A stretch of DNA of 28,885 nucleotides from Thermoplasmata archaeon. GTDB lineage: Archaea > Thermoplasmatota > Thermoplasmata > Thermoplasmatales > Thermoplasmataceae. A program made the position numbers and the translations under genes. Below, in pieces: positions 1-8,035 of this stretch (the stretch's first letter is position 1; each line of letters opens with the position of its first letter). A model generated the notes under the pieces. It did no database searches. It had not been told where the DNA came from and saw only the letters and a list, made by a program, of their open reading frames with translations. The DNA lies in the NCBI GenBank assembly GCA_021792045.1, contig JAJYVJ010000007.1:1-28885 (forward strand). Reading direction: 5' to 3'.

Positions 1-259
1 GGTCCCGTATCAAACTTTCCAACTTGAAATTTTTTGTATTAGAAGGCACATCGTTACTGTGATAAAGCTCACTTGAGGGATCCAGCAATGAGGCCTTAAA
101 ATTAGATATCATCCTGCGAATACCCTTGATGTCTTGCTCTTTAGACAGAATATTGAGAAATCTAACTATTTTTTGAGTGTCTAATTTGATTTTCTCTTTC
201 TCATTCAAAAATGACTCCGACTCTAGCAACTTTTTCTGATTACCTTGCTCTTCTGTCAT
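1..259 (-). CDS. Unknown protein, N-terminal part (runs off left edge)
   Basis: An open frame reads from an ATG at 259 leftward to the window edge without a stop, giving about 86 residues. The protein begins MTEEQGNQKKLLESESFLNE and is hydrophilic and rich in Lys, Glu, Leu and Ile in its first 45 residues, so a helical or coiled-coil start is likely. No signal peptide, membrane segment or known motif is visible. The ATG is supported by a purine-rich GGGGATAAAA just before it and by a TATA-like element about 26 bases upstream. I do not recognise the family; the missing C-terminus may hold the informative domain. Confidence 0.6.
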   Translation of the reverse strand, partial: MTEEQGNQKKLLESESFLNEKEKIKLDTQKIVRFLNILSKEQDIKGIRRMISNFKASLLDPSSELYHSNDVPSNTKNFKLESLIRD

Positions 260-278
260 TTTTATCCCCGATACGCCC

Positions 279-291
279 CATTTAAGTTAAG
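279..291 (-). promoter_or_regulatory. TATA-like element for the gene at 1-259
   Basis: On the minus strand the AT-rich ACTTAAATGG lies about 26 bases before the ATG at 259, the spacing expected for a leaderless or short-leader archaeal transcript. This is assigned by spacing and composition only. Confidence 0.3.
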
Positions 292-529
292 CACTTATTA
301 TTGATTAGCTTAACTGTAGTATCGCCTTTTGCCTAGGAAACCCGAAATTTATATTTAGGGAGACGCGACCTTTAATTTTTACCAGAGCTTCAGTTAGCTC
401 TGTCGCAAATAACCATTCTAACTTACAATTTAAGGTTTCGGCGTCCTTAATGTTTCTTCTTCCCTAGACTTCAGAACAGGAAGTTTAAACCGTATTTTCT
501 TCAATACATGATATGGAGGTTATATCACC

Positions 530-770
530 GCCCAATTATGGGCTTTTGGTAATCCACCAAGCAAAAATAAGGGGGAATTAGTGAACGAATTGGAATCGAT
601 TGATTGGACAGGATAACACATACGGTCTTTCCAAGAGTTCCTATCTTCACAACGGCCCTGATGAATAACAGTTTGAAAAGATGGATTGAAAGAACGGGGG
701 AATCCGGCCATCGCCACCCCCCGTCCCTTGTCCCTTCGAACCCGGGCTCTACATGTGCCCGGATGTTCGA
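530..770. ncRNA. Hairpin-rich intergenic stretch, candidate structured RNA
   Basis: The roughly 620 bases between the left-edge gene and the ORF at 877 hold no convincing gene but several stems. GCCCA (530-534) pairs with TGGGC (539-543) and is followed by TTTT, so it could end a plus-strand transcript. GCTT..GGT (542-550) pairs with ACCAAGC just downstream. ACGGGGG (694-700) pairs with CCCCCGT (718-724) around an inner GGC/GCC pair. TCGAACCCGGGC (736-747) pairs with GCCCGG-AT-GTTCGA (757-770), giving 12 pairs with a 2-base bulge. The GC-rich stems stand out from AT-rich surroundings. No known RNA family is recognised and the strand is undetermined; it may also be an old transposon end. Confidence 0.25.
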
Positions 771-876
771 TGACACAATCCAATGGTATTACCATCTTTC
801 CATGCGATGACCAATTATCCATCTGCCACCTGAATATAATACTTTCTACCACTGTCCACAGTGTAGAAACGCTGCT

Positions 877-1077
877 ATGAAAGAGGAAACAGGTGAGTCG
901 TTTGATAGGATGACGAAATGGATGGAGAATTCTAAATCAGAGATTTTGGATAGAACTCGATATATGTTTGCAACTGGGAAAATTGAGGCCAGTAGGTGTC
1001 CGTATCAATTCCTTATAGCGACAATTTATAGAAGAAAACTGGTTTATGATATAAATAAATTTGTAGAAAATAATTAG
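877..1077 (+). CDS. Small unknown protein, possible 3' part of a zinc-knuckle gene
   Basis: A 66-residue ORF from ATG 877 to the stop at 1075-1077 encodes a charged, soluble protein without known domains. The same frame stays open upstream to 811 and there encodes the metal-binding-like stretch FYHCPQCRNAAM (CPxC at 853-864) directly before the ATG. An ATG-CGA-TGA at 802-810 lies in the same frame, so a stop at codon 3 may have broken a slightly longer zinc-ribbon-like protein. Alternatively translation starts at an unusual codon (ATT 814 or CTG 823). A second CP pair occurs inside the ORF. Function is unknown; a decayed gene is as likely as a functional one. Confidence 0.4.
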   Translation: MKEETGESFDRMTKWMENSKSEILDRTRYMFATGKIEASRCPYQFLIATIYRRKLVYDINKFVENN

Positions 1078-1152
1078 AATTTAATCCGGGCCACATCGCC
1101 AAAAATAGAGAGAAATATTAGAAAAATAGTCCTTGACACCACATCGCTATAG

Positions 1153-4032
1153 CTAAGGAGATGGACTCCAAACAGCCACCCCCTTGATATCGTTTAGCCA
1201 GACATTATTCAGGAAAGTAGGGTATGCACACCGAGTTGATATATTGTTGTTGGCTGATGGTGGTGGCGGAGGTGGAGGGGGGACCGGAACTGGGTGCGTG
1301 AGCCACGGGATGTAGTCAACCCCACCGGATATTTCAGTCGGGGTTGGTCCGGACGGAGAGCCCCAGTAGTTCTTTACTGCATTCAGCGAAGAGGATGCTC
1401 CGTTGTATACATCAACAGCGTTGTTTATGAGGTCATTTAATATTACGACTATCCCCGACCCCATAGGATTGGAAGAATAGGATGTGCCAGCCTGGTCAAA
1501 GCCAATTCCCTCGTAACTGTTTTCAAGGAGGTTGTAGGAAACGTTGATGTCATTCTGATCAGGGTTGAATAGTGCTATTGCTGCATCCCTCCCCTGTACT
1601 GATGCAGCCTCCCCTGCATTGACCACGACATTGTAGTCCACGATGTCGTTCGTTCCGAATGCAAGCTGAATCCCTTCATTAGGTATGTTCTTCACGAAAT
1701 TGTAAGAGATAGTGTTGTAGCCTTCGTCCCCCTGTGACGTCCCGGTCAGGATGATCCCCCCATGTCCAGCATATATGATGTAGTTGTCTGATATTACGCT
1801 ATTGAACACGTTACCAGCGAATATTGCATCGTAGTTCGGTGACATTCCTGCGCCGTCTATGTAGTTGCCTATTATTTCTATGTAGGTCCCTAGGCCGGAC
1901 GTGAGCTCTGCATTGCCGTGGTATCCTATGGCCTCCTTGAAGAGGTTCGTGAATGTGTTTTCCTCGATTGTAAGGTATGACGCACCTGTACCAGGTACCT
2001 CTATACCTGCGCCTTCAAAGTTCAGTCCCTGGATGAGAACTGGGCCTGAGACACCGGAACCTGCATTAGATTCAGGATCATTTGTCCCCCCTATCTGGAA
2101 GGCCGACCTTGGCTGTCCATTGCCAACTGACTGGTCTTCCGGGACGTATATGTAAACACCGTTCGGTCCCTGCTGAGGCCCCGGTCCTGGCCCAGGTGGA
2201 GAAGGTGGCGGAGATGGCCCCATCATGGACAAGGGTTCGACAGTCAAGGGTTGCGTTATTATGATCGGTGAATCCAGAAAGTAGTTCCCTGGAGCAATGA
2301 GAATCGTATTACCGCTGGATGCGTTCGACACGGCATCGGCAATCTGACTCCATATGGTCGTGAGAAATGATGCCTGGCCCGTAGAAACTATCACGGCCTG
2401 ATCGAAGGTGTTGGAACGGAGAATCTGCATAACGTTTGTTGTCCCGGTGTTGTCAACATACTGGATTCCGTTATCGCTGAACGAGTTCCCGTTTGCTTTT
2501 AGCGCACCTGCCATGGATGAGGACGGGGAGGTCGTCATGAGAATTCCCATCCCCTCCCCTGATATCGTATTCCCGACTGCGAGAACGTTAGGGTTCGTAT
2601 CTGTGTTGTCGCCAATTATGAGTATCCCGACGGATGATGTCAGCGTGGACGGAGACCATAGCGCGCCGTAGAACGACTCTGCCGATGAGCTTGTTGTCCC
2701 GCCGGTGATGCTGTTGTGTGTCATTTGAGCATTGACGTTAAGTGTGTCGCCTGAATAGGAGATGGCTGCTATACCTATGAAGCTTCCACTTACAACGTTA
2801 CCTGAGACTGCGGCACCTGGCTGATCGACTTCTATTCCCTCATAAGTGTTGTCCACGAGCGTATTTCCCCTGATCAGCGGACCATTGGAGGGAGGCTGTC
2901 CGGGCGGACCGGGAGGGGAAGGCGGACCCGTCTCTACCGTGGGAGCCTCGTAATTTGTTATCCCAACGGCGTTGTTTGAAACAGTGTTGTCCGTAATTGT
3001 GACGCCTGAGTCCAGATACGCAAGAATTCCTGTCGCATAATAAGGAAGAGGTGAGGACGACAGGTAAGTGTTGCCTGTGACCGTGTTACCCGATATTGCC
3101 CCGCTAGCTCCAAACGCAATCTGTATTCCATTGGATGCGGTTATGTACTGTGCAGCCTGCAATGGGTAGATTGTGTTCCCCTCTATTGCCACCGTGGTTC
3201 CAATGTCATTTGCTGTTATCCCATTTTTCTGATAGTTGGTAACTAAGTTGTCAACGATCCTGACGTTTGACTGCTGTCCCTGTGAGGTCTGTACTAGGAT
3301 TGCATTCCCGCTCTGAAGGCCGTAATCTACCGGTGGCAAATGTATATTCTCAACTACGTCGTTGCTTATCACACCTGACGCATCCAGGAAGAGTATACCT
3401 ACGAAACCATCGCCATAAGAACCACTGCCCGCATCGGAACCGTCTACTGCAATATTATCTATCGTCACGCCCGAGGTACTGTTGACAAGTATAATCGGAT
3501 ATTCACTATAGCCGGTATCAGGGTCAGGGTCCGTTGCCATGCTGGTGAGAGTTGTTGGCTGAACCAGCACCTGGTCGCTCGGGTCAGTTGATGAGCCGAG
3601 TCCTACTATCGTCAGAGGTATGTCCACATAGAATTGTAAATTGTATGTACCTGTCTCCAGATAGACGGTTGTGTGAGGCTGGAGGTGATTTATTGCAGTC
3701 TGGCTTATATTGTTAGGGCCAAAAGTGATGCTTTGAGGACCAGGCGGCTGAGGATGGCCGCTCCAAAATTGCAGATCGCTCGGTTGAGATGAAACAAGAG
3801 AACTTGAAGTAACTGTTTCTTCGGAAACTTGGTCACCGTTGCCTTTCACGATCGATGGATTCTTTTCCGTCGGGACGGGCAGGTATGTTCCAGCGGAAAA
3901 GATGTTTGGACCCATTTGCATCTGCTGGTCCTCGTTTATTGCTTGGGCATATCCAAGGCCCATTGAAATTACTCCAAAGAATGATAGGATCAATGCAGCT
4001 ACTATTAAAATGGCTAGTGTTTTATTCCTCAT
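1153..4032 (-). CDS. Secreted right-handed parallel beta-helix (NosD-like) surface protein
   Basis: The 959-residue protein starts with a clear signal peptide (MRNK followed by a hydrophobic core and cleavage near YAQA at about residue 31). The body carries many short PbH1-type repeats of the kind N-x-I/V-x-x-N/D-x-I (for example near NTISGEGMGI and NYIDGAGM). These repeats fall in two beta-helix blocks, about residues 85-540 and 565-900, each opened by a sequence typical of NosD/pectin-lyase-fold proteins (VYLETGTYNL and ILIAPGNYFL). A Pro-Gly linker occurs near residue 600 and a polyproline run near 915. The protein is probably an extracellular cell-surface or adhesin-like protein or polysaccharide-interacting protein; no catalytic residues can be assigned. 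No C-terminal membrane anchor is seen. The last ~33 residues, after the polyproline, do not look like beta-helix and may be a replaced end. Confidence 0.85.
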   Translation of the reverse strand: MRNKTLAILIVAALILSFFGVISMGLGYAQAINEDQQMQMGPNIFSAGTYLPVPTEKNPSIVKGNGDQVSEETVTSSSLVSSQPSDLQFWSGHPQPPGPQSITFGPNNISQTAINHLQPHTTVYLETGTYNLQFYVDIPLTIVGLGSSTDPSDQVLVQPTTLTSMATDPDPDTGYSEYPIILVNSTSGVTIDNIAVDGSDAGSGSYGDGFVGILFLDASGVISNDVVENIHLPPVDYGLQSGNAILVQTSQGQQSNVRIVDNLVTNYQKNGITANDIGTTVAIEGNTIYPLQAAQYITASNGIQIAFGASGAISGNTVTGNTYLSSSPLPYYATGILAYLDSGVTITDNTVSNNAVGITNYEAPTVETGPPSPPGPPGQPPSNGPLIRGNTLVDNTYEGIEVDQPGAAVSGNVVSGSFIGIAAISYSGDTLNVNAQMTHNSITGGTTSSSAESFYGALWSPSTLTSSVGILIIGDNTDTNPNVLAVGNTISGEGMGILMTTSPSSSMAGALKANGNSFSDNGIQYVDNTGTTNVMQILRSNTFDQAVIVSTGQASFLTTIWSQIADAVSNASSGNTILIAPGNYFLDSPIIITQPLTVEPLSMMGPSPPPSPPGPGPGPQQGPNGVYIYVPEDQSVGNGQPRSAFQIGGTNDPESNAGSGVSGPVLIQGLNFEGAGIEVPGTGASYLTIEENTFTNLFKEAIGYHGNAELTSGLGTYIEIIGNYIDGAGMSPNYDAIFAGNVFNSVISDNYIIYAGHGGIILTGTSQGDEGYNTISYNFVKNIPNEGIQLAFGTNDIVDYNVVVNAGEAASVQGRDAAIALFNPDQNDINVSYNLLENSYEGIGFDQAGTSYSSNPMGSGIVVILNDLINNAVDVYNGASSSLNAVKNYWGSPSGPTPTEISGGVDYIPWLTHPVPVPPPPPPPPSANNNISTRCAYPTFLNNVWLNDIKGVAVWSPSP

Positions 4033-4043
4033 AAAAAATTAAC

Positions 4044-4060
4044 TTATTTATATACTTAAA
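4044..4060 (-). promoter_or_regulatory. TATA box of the beta-helix gene
   Basis: Reading on the minus strand, TTTAAGTATATAAATAA lies about 15-28 bases before the ATG at 4032. Its match to the archaeal TATA consensus and its closeness suggest a leaderless or nearly leaderless mRNA. Confidence 0.55.
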
Positions 4061-4263
4061 CATTTGTCAGACGGCCACCAGCCTATCAAAAACTGTGGTC
4101 GGTGCGTCTTGAGACTTTCGGTAGAAGGCTATAAATTGTGTTGGCGAACGTAGCCTCAGAAAAGCGGTCTAAACATTGAAGGGAAGCAGGCTAAAGGAAA
4201 TAGTTCCTGCTCAGTTATCACTTTGCATCCAGGAATCATGCCCAAAGCGGAAACCACGGAAAG

Positions 4264-4374
4264 TATTATATTTGACCTGTAGGTAGTAGTGTTGAAGGTT
4301 CAAAGGAAGTTTGATACCGGGTGAGTGTGGCGGTCTGTGGCAGTCACTCACCCGTGTGGACCGGCACTGCCGGT
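4264..4374 (+). promoter_or_regulatory. TATA-like element and double hairpin before the unknown gene at 4439
   Basis: A TATA-like TATTATATTT near 4265 is followed by two strong stems in the presumed leader. CGGGTGAGTG (4318-4327) pairs with CACTCACCCG (4345-4354), a perfect 10-bp stem with a 17-base loop. ACCGGC (4360-4365) pairs with GCCGGT (4369-4374) around ACT. No U-run follows, so these are not simple terminators. They could be an RNA regulatory element, a protein-binding site or a processed RNA. Confidence 0.4.
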
Positions 4375-4438
4375 TAAGAGTCGATTTTTAGGGAGGGGTG
4401 AGGGCAGCCAAGATGTGCTGTAACTGGAAGTGATAACA

Positions 4439-5215
4439 ATGAACATAAAGGAACTGGTTGATAAGATAAATGATTCACCAACCATGTTGGTGAAGGTTAA
4501 GATAGGTGGCAGGGACGCACATGATACGGTGATAGCGAAACCTGCCTATTATGAGGATGAGAGGGATGCTGCCAGGGTATACTACTATTACGGCCCGCTG
4601 GACCCGGAGAGGTGGTCAGAGATCAGGTACGCAAACAGGGACGAGGAGAAAGTAGTTGAAGGCACAATACTGAGGCAATCTGTCATAAGCGCCTTCAGCA
4701 CATACGAGACAGAGCTGGATGCCATGCCTTTGAGGGATCTCCCCCTATGGGCAAAGGAGCTGTGGGTGAAGGACAGGGAGAGGTACAGACCGGGTCATGC
4801 AAAGGATGCCACGACTGATTACATGAAGATCGAGGCCATGAAGATGCTCATAGACGAGGAGAGGGAGCAGGGTGGACTGAACCCCAACGACATGAGTTCA
4901 GATATGCAGGGCAGGTACCTCAAGCTGCAGTATTCCACGGAAGTCATAGAGAGGATGAGGGGGAGGGGAGTGAAGGAGCAGGACCTGAAAACACTATTTG
5001 AGAACATCAGGGTGCTGGAGGAAGTGGTGCCAAACATAAGGGAACTCCCATGGAGGACGCAGAAGGGTCTCGACCCGGAATCAATGTTCAACAGGGAGGA
5101 CGTATATGAGCTGCTTCTATACATACTCCACGACGCCATGTATTCCCTCGAGATGCTTGTGCAGCACCTGATCCTTGTCAGGGAAGCAAACGAGAAGGAG
5201 AAACAAGATGGCTGA
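4439..5215 (+). CDS. Conserved-looking hypothetical protein, 258 aa
   Basis: I do not recognise this soluble protein. It has no signal peptide or membrane segment. Visible traits are a beta-rich N-terminus (about residues 15-60, with a YYYYGP run) and a long charged helical C-terminal half (about 110-258) rich in Glu, Arg and Met, including the segment LYILHDAMYSLEMLVQHL. The frame is open from a GTG at 4430, but I chose ATG 4439 because GGAAGTGAT, one mismatch from the ideal Shine-Dalgarno site, sits 4 bases before it and overlaps the GTG. Codon use (AGG, GAG, ATA) matches the neighbour at 5447, and the two unknown genes may work together. An RNA-binding or DNA-binding scaffold is possible but not shown. 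Confidence 0.75.
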   Translation: MNIKELVDKINDSPTMLVKVKIGGRDAHDTVIAKPAYYEDERDAARVYYYYGPLDPERWSEIRYANRDEEKVVEGTILRQSVISAFSTYETELDAMPLRDLPLWAKELWVKDRERYRPGHAKDATTDYMKIEAMKMLIDEEREQGGLNPNDMSSDMQGRYLKLQYSTEVIERMRGRGVKEQDLKTLFENIRVLEEVVPNIRELPWRTQKGLDPESMFNREDVYELLLYILHDAMYSLEMLVQHLILVREANEKEKQDG

Positions 5216-5345
5216 GGAGACGGAATGTAGAATGATGGGGAACCATGAGACAGCTGGGAGGTCTCACTCCCCACTCCCCTTCAGGCATCAGTTGACATTC
5301 TCCAAAATCGCCAGTTCGAGATTGATCACCCGCTTCGTCATCTAG
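5208..5345 (+). CDS. Possible small coupled ORF, 45 aa
   Basis: An ATG at 5208 lies inside the end of the preceding gene (overlap 8 bases) and is preceded at good spacing by AAGGAG, itself part of that gene. The product begins MAEETECRMMGNHE and has no known motif. The overlap and ribosome site argue for translation by coupling. The hairpin at 5237-5272 lies within it, so it could also be a chance frame in a 3' untranslated region. Confidence 0.3.
   Translation: MAEETECRMMGNHETAGRSHSPLPFRHQLTFSKIASSRLITRFVI
5237..5272 (+). terminator. Two-part hairpin after the gene at 4439
   Basis: GGGGA (5237-5241) pairs with TCCCC (5268-5272), and GAGAC (5247-5251) pairs with GTCTC (5261-5265) inside it. 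It lies 22 bases after the stop of the unknown gene. There is no clean T-run, only pyrimidine-rich sequence, so the terminator role is tentative. Confidence 0.3.
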
Positions 5346-5410
5346 CCAATTGTTTACGGCACACCAGTCTCTCCAATCATCGCAAATTATCTGCATTGCC
5401 GACAGCCGCC

Positions 5411-5424
5411 AAAAGTTATATATT
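5411..5424 (+). promoter_or_regulatory. TATA box of the gene at 5447
   Basis: AAAAGTTATATATT is centred about 29 bases upstream of ATG 5447, ideal for a leaderless archaeal transcript. This placement is the reason for rejecting the upstream TTG (5396) as start. Confidence 0.6.
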
Positions 5425-5446
5425 CAACCGTCAGGTTGTAATATGT

Positions 5447-6328
5447 ATGGAGAATCCTAGGAGATTTTCTGGTGTAGAAGTTAAGCTTCCACTCAGTGAG
5501 TGGAAGGAAGCTGTTATCAGGGGAGTTGCAGGTAGCACTCCCGTAGATGTGTTTATTATGTTCTACAATACGTGGAGTATTGTAATTCTAAGTGTTGAAG
5601 ATGGGAAGATAGTGAGAAGGGAGGAACAAACGGAGGATTACGATGATCCAATGTATGAAGACCCTCCTTATGATCCCCTCGACAAGATGTTCAGGGGAAT
5701 GTTGAACACTGGTACCATCATAGACGTAGGGGGATATGGGACCTATCTTGATGATAAGGTGAGGTATGGAGTTGTTTCTGGATCAGGAATGATCTGGCTC
5801 AAGAATGGAAAGGAGAGTGACGTGATAAATGTGCTCACTGAACTGGTAGAATTCCCGATGCCCGTCAGTGAAGAGGATGAAATGCAAGACTCAAGACAGG
5901 GAAGTAGCAGCAACATGTATATCCCAAGGCCAAAGAGGGACATAGCAGTGGGGTGGGCACACCAACTTGCAGAACTGATGCTTCGCATCCCAGACGGGAT
6001 GAAGGTAGCAATAGTGAGGGGCATGGACTCCGACGGCAAACCCTTTTACTTCTGCACAGTCCCCATGTTTGACGAGCTTGTCTACAGGAATTCTGGCTAT
6101 ATGGAGGGCATGAACACTCAGGATGCCAGTGCAAGGATGAACAGCGGAGAAGGGAAGAACATAATCTATGCCCTCTATTCCGATGTGGTAGGCTTCATAA
6201 GGTTTCCAGCGGACATCGTGAGCTCCCTGCCTGAGAGGAGCCTGTCTGGGGAAAACTTTGGCAGAGTCGTGGATACCCTTGTTCCAGAGATATTAAACAA
6301 TCCGGAGAAGTGGATAACTGACATCTGA
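5447..6328 (+). CDS. Hypothetical protein, 293 aa
   Basis: This is a soluble acidic protein of unknown family. Two similar-looking alpha/beta portions can be seen, about residues 1-135 and 160-293. Each begins with a helix after a VKLPLSEW or VGWAHQLAELML segment and continues into a beta strand plus a VEFPMP or GFIRFP end, hinting at an internal duplication. A linker rich in Glu, Asp, Ser and Gln (about 135-160) joins them. No catalytic motif is recognised. The start ATG is chosen from the TATA spacing; a frame extension to TTG 5396 would add 17 residues across the promoter. The gene follows the unknown gene at 4439 with about 230 bases between them, and a strong terminator overlaps its stop. 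Confidence 0.75.
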   Translation: MENPRRFSGVEVKLPLSEWKEAVIRGVAGSTPVDVFIMFYNTWSIVILSVEDGKIVRREEQTEDYDDPMYEDPPYDPLDKMFRGMLNTGTIIDVGGYGTYLDDKVRYGVVSGSGMIWLKNGKESDVINVLTELVEFPMPVSEEDEMQDSRQGSSSNMYIPRPKRDIAVGWAHQLAELMLRIPDGMKVAIVRGMDSDGKPFYFCTVPMFDELVYRNSGYMEGMNTQDASARMNSGEGKNIIYALYSDVVGFIRFPADIVSSLPERSLSGENFGRVVDTLVPEILNNPEKWITDI

Positions 6329-6349
6329 CCACTTCTCCCCTCTTTTTTT
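6304..6349 (+). terminator. Strong hairpin-plus-T-run terminator overlapping the stop codon
   Basis: GGAGAAGTGG (6304-6313) pairs perfectly with CCACTTCTCC (6329-6338) and is followed by CCTCTTTTTTTA. The TGA stop (6326-6328) lies in the loop, so the last codons of the gene form the left arm. Confidence 0.75.
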
Positions 6350-6935
6350 ATGAAAAAGAATGATCAGATTAGAGTTCGACTATTCTCGACTTCGGTGCTT
6401 CATCGCAGTAAGCCAATCATGCTATCCTTTTGGATGATACATTTCACGAATGTCATAGAAGAGAATTCCAGATCTTACTTACGTGGCAACTGTTCCGAGG
6501 GTGAGGGTCAAGGCAATGTTCCTGTGCCTTGGACACAATCTTTTCAATTTTCTGTCGCTGACAAGGATGGGTAAGATAGCTTCGGCTATCGCAATCAGCT
6601 GAAAAATAGAGGGAAATACAAAAGAGATTGAGGTAAATACAGTGCAATAACAGTATTTCTTGTAACCTCAATCATACATGGATGCATCTTGTAGAAAATT
6701 TATCTGGTTGTTGGAAATCTTCTTTTGTAATAAAGAACTAATTATATTGCTCTTTTCATATATCAGACATAGCCTATTGTTGTACATTCTTGAGGCACTA
6801 CGAAGTTAACTCGGCGTGATTTTGGAACTTCAGTATCAGCGGGATGGCGACATTACAAATCATGCTAGCTAGCCTACCAGTAATGGATTTCTTAAGAAAG
6901 AGAAAGATAAATTAGGTGGGGGACATTATAAGATA
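6350..6935. other. Gene-poor spacer with a long stem-loop
   Basis: About 590 bases without a convincing gene; a 74-residue frame at 6350 has no start signal and no family features. The main structure is the stem-loop at 6626-6673, listed separately. No clear TATA box was singled out for the dehydrogenase at 6936. Confidence 0.4.
6626..6673. repeat. 15-bp inverted repeat with a 6-base bulge
   Basis: GATTGAGGT (6626-6634) pairs with ACCTCAATC (6665-6673), and directly inside it AAATAC (6635-6640) pairs with GTATTT (6653-6658). The 12-base loop and one 6-base bulge (6659-6664) complete the structure. No U-run follows. It may be a small transposon remnant (MITE-like) or a regulatory RNA element upstream of the dehydrogenase gene. 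Confidence 0.55.
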
Positions 6936-8000
6936 ATGGACATAATGGTTCTTGAGGGAGATGGCATAGGGCCAGAAATCGTGGAGAGTGCAACTGAAAT
7001 AATTTCAGCTCTGAAGGACAACTACGGATTGAAGATTGATCTGCAGATATATGATGTCGGGGCAAGAACGATGAAAGAGGGTAAATGGACCCTAGAGAAG
7101 GTAGTTGATGAAGCCAAGAGATACGATGCGATCCTCAAGGCCCCAATGGGAGACCCCGCTGTCAGAAACAACAGTGACACTGAAGCTGCACTGGACGTAA
7201 TCCTAGGGTTGAGGTTTCAGCTTGACCTTTTCGCCAATATAAGACCGGTCAAGCTTTTTCCTGGGGTTAGATCTGTTCTGAGAGGGTACGATAAAGAAAG
7301 CTCAATCGATTACACGATACTTAGAGAGAATAGTGAAGGTCTCTATGCCAGTCATTTTGGAGGCTTAATACTTCGTGATGAAATAGCAATAGATGACCAG
7401 ATTATTACTAGAAAGGGTTCGGAAAGGATATTCAGATATGCATTTGAGCTCGCAGAAAATGGGAGCGGAAATCCAAGTCGTCGTAAGAAAATTGTCACGT
7501 GCGTGGACAAAAGCAACGTGCTGAAGTCCTATGCATTCTTCAGAAAGATATTCATTGAAGTCTCGAAAAGCTATAAAGATATTGAAACGAAATTCATGTA
7601 CGCAGACGCAATGGCACAGTACATGCTCTTACACCCCGATGAACTAAATGTAATTGTCACCGAGAACATGTTCGGGGACATACTCTCAGATCTTGGGGCA
7701 GCAACCGTTGGTGGTCTTGGATTCGCTTACAGTGCAAATGTTTCGGAGGAGAGGGGCATGTTTGAACCTGTACATGGAAGTGCAGTTGATATAGCAGGAA
7801 AGGGGATAGCTAATCCTACTGCAATGATAATGTCCCTTTCATTGATGCTGAAATGGCTGAAATTCGACAAAGAAGCGTGGAAAGTGGAGAACTCCCTTTT
7901 TGATACGCTTAGGGCAGGAGTAAGGACTCCAGACATAGGAGGGAACTATAAGACTTCTCAATTTACAAATAAGATTATTGACAATCTCTCGAAAGACTAG
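6936..8000 (+). CDS. Isocitrate/isopropylmalate dehydrogenase family protein, tartrate/D-malate-type
   Basis: The 354-residue enzyme belongs to the NAD(P)-dependent beta-decarboxylating dehydrogenases. It shows GDGIGPE at the N-terminus, the substrate loop LRENSEGLY with the catalytic Tyr, the Lys motif CVDKSNVLK, the metal Asp motifs (YADAMA and FGDILSD) and the cofactor-loop motif MFEPVHGSAVDIAGKGIANP. The ENSEGLY loop is closer to tartrate/D-malate dehydrogenases than to leucine-pathway isopropylmalate dehydrogenase, and no leuCD genes are nearby. An oxidative decarboxylation of a 2-hydroxy dicarboxylate in the cytoplasm is therefore likely; isocitrate or isopropylmalate remain possible. 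The only SD-like element, AGGTGG, lies somewhat far upstream of the ATG. It lies just outside the ISL3-bounded island. Confidence 0.85.
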   Translation: MDIMVLEGDGIGPEIVESATEIISALKDNYGLKIDLQIYDVGARTMKEGKWTLEKVVDEAKRYDAILKAPMGDPAVRNNSDTEAALDVILGLRFQLDLFANIRPVKLFPGVRSVLRGYDKESSIDYTILRENSEGLYASHFGGLILRDEIAIDDQIITRKGSERIFRYAFELAENGSGNPSRRKKIVTCVDKSNVLKSYAFFRKIFIEVSKSYKDIETKFMYADAMAQYMLLHPDELNVIVTENMFGDILSDLGAATVGGLGFAYSANVSEERGMFEPVHGSAVDIAGKGIANPTAMIMSLSLMLKWLKFDKEAWKVENSLFDTLRAGVRTPDIGGNYKTSQFTNKIIDNLSKD

Positions 8001-8035
8001 TCTGAGCTTTGACTATTCAGATAAAATAAATAATG

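Noticed and set aside
725..760. TTCGAAC resembling a tRNA T-loop
   Set aside because: The flanking 5-base arms (GTCCC/CCGGG) do not pair and no anticodon or acceptor stem can be built; the bases fit a simple long hairpin instead.
520..852. 110-residue minus-strand frame
   Set aside because: It covers the hairpin region, has no ribosome site or family features and looks like a by-product of GC-rich stems.
5396..5446. Upstream TTG start for the gene at 5447
   Set aside because: The extra 17 codons cover the TATA box and no ribosome site precedes the TTG.
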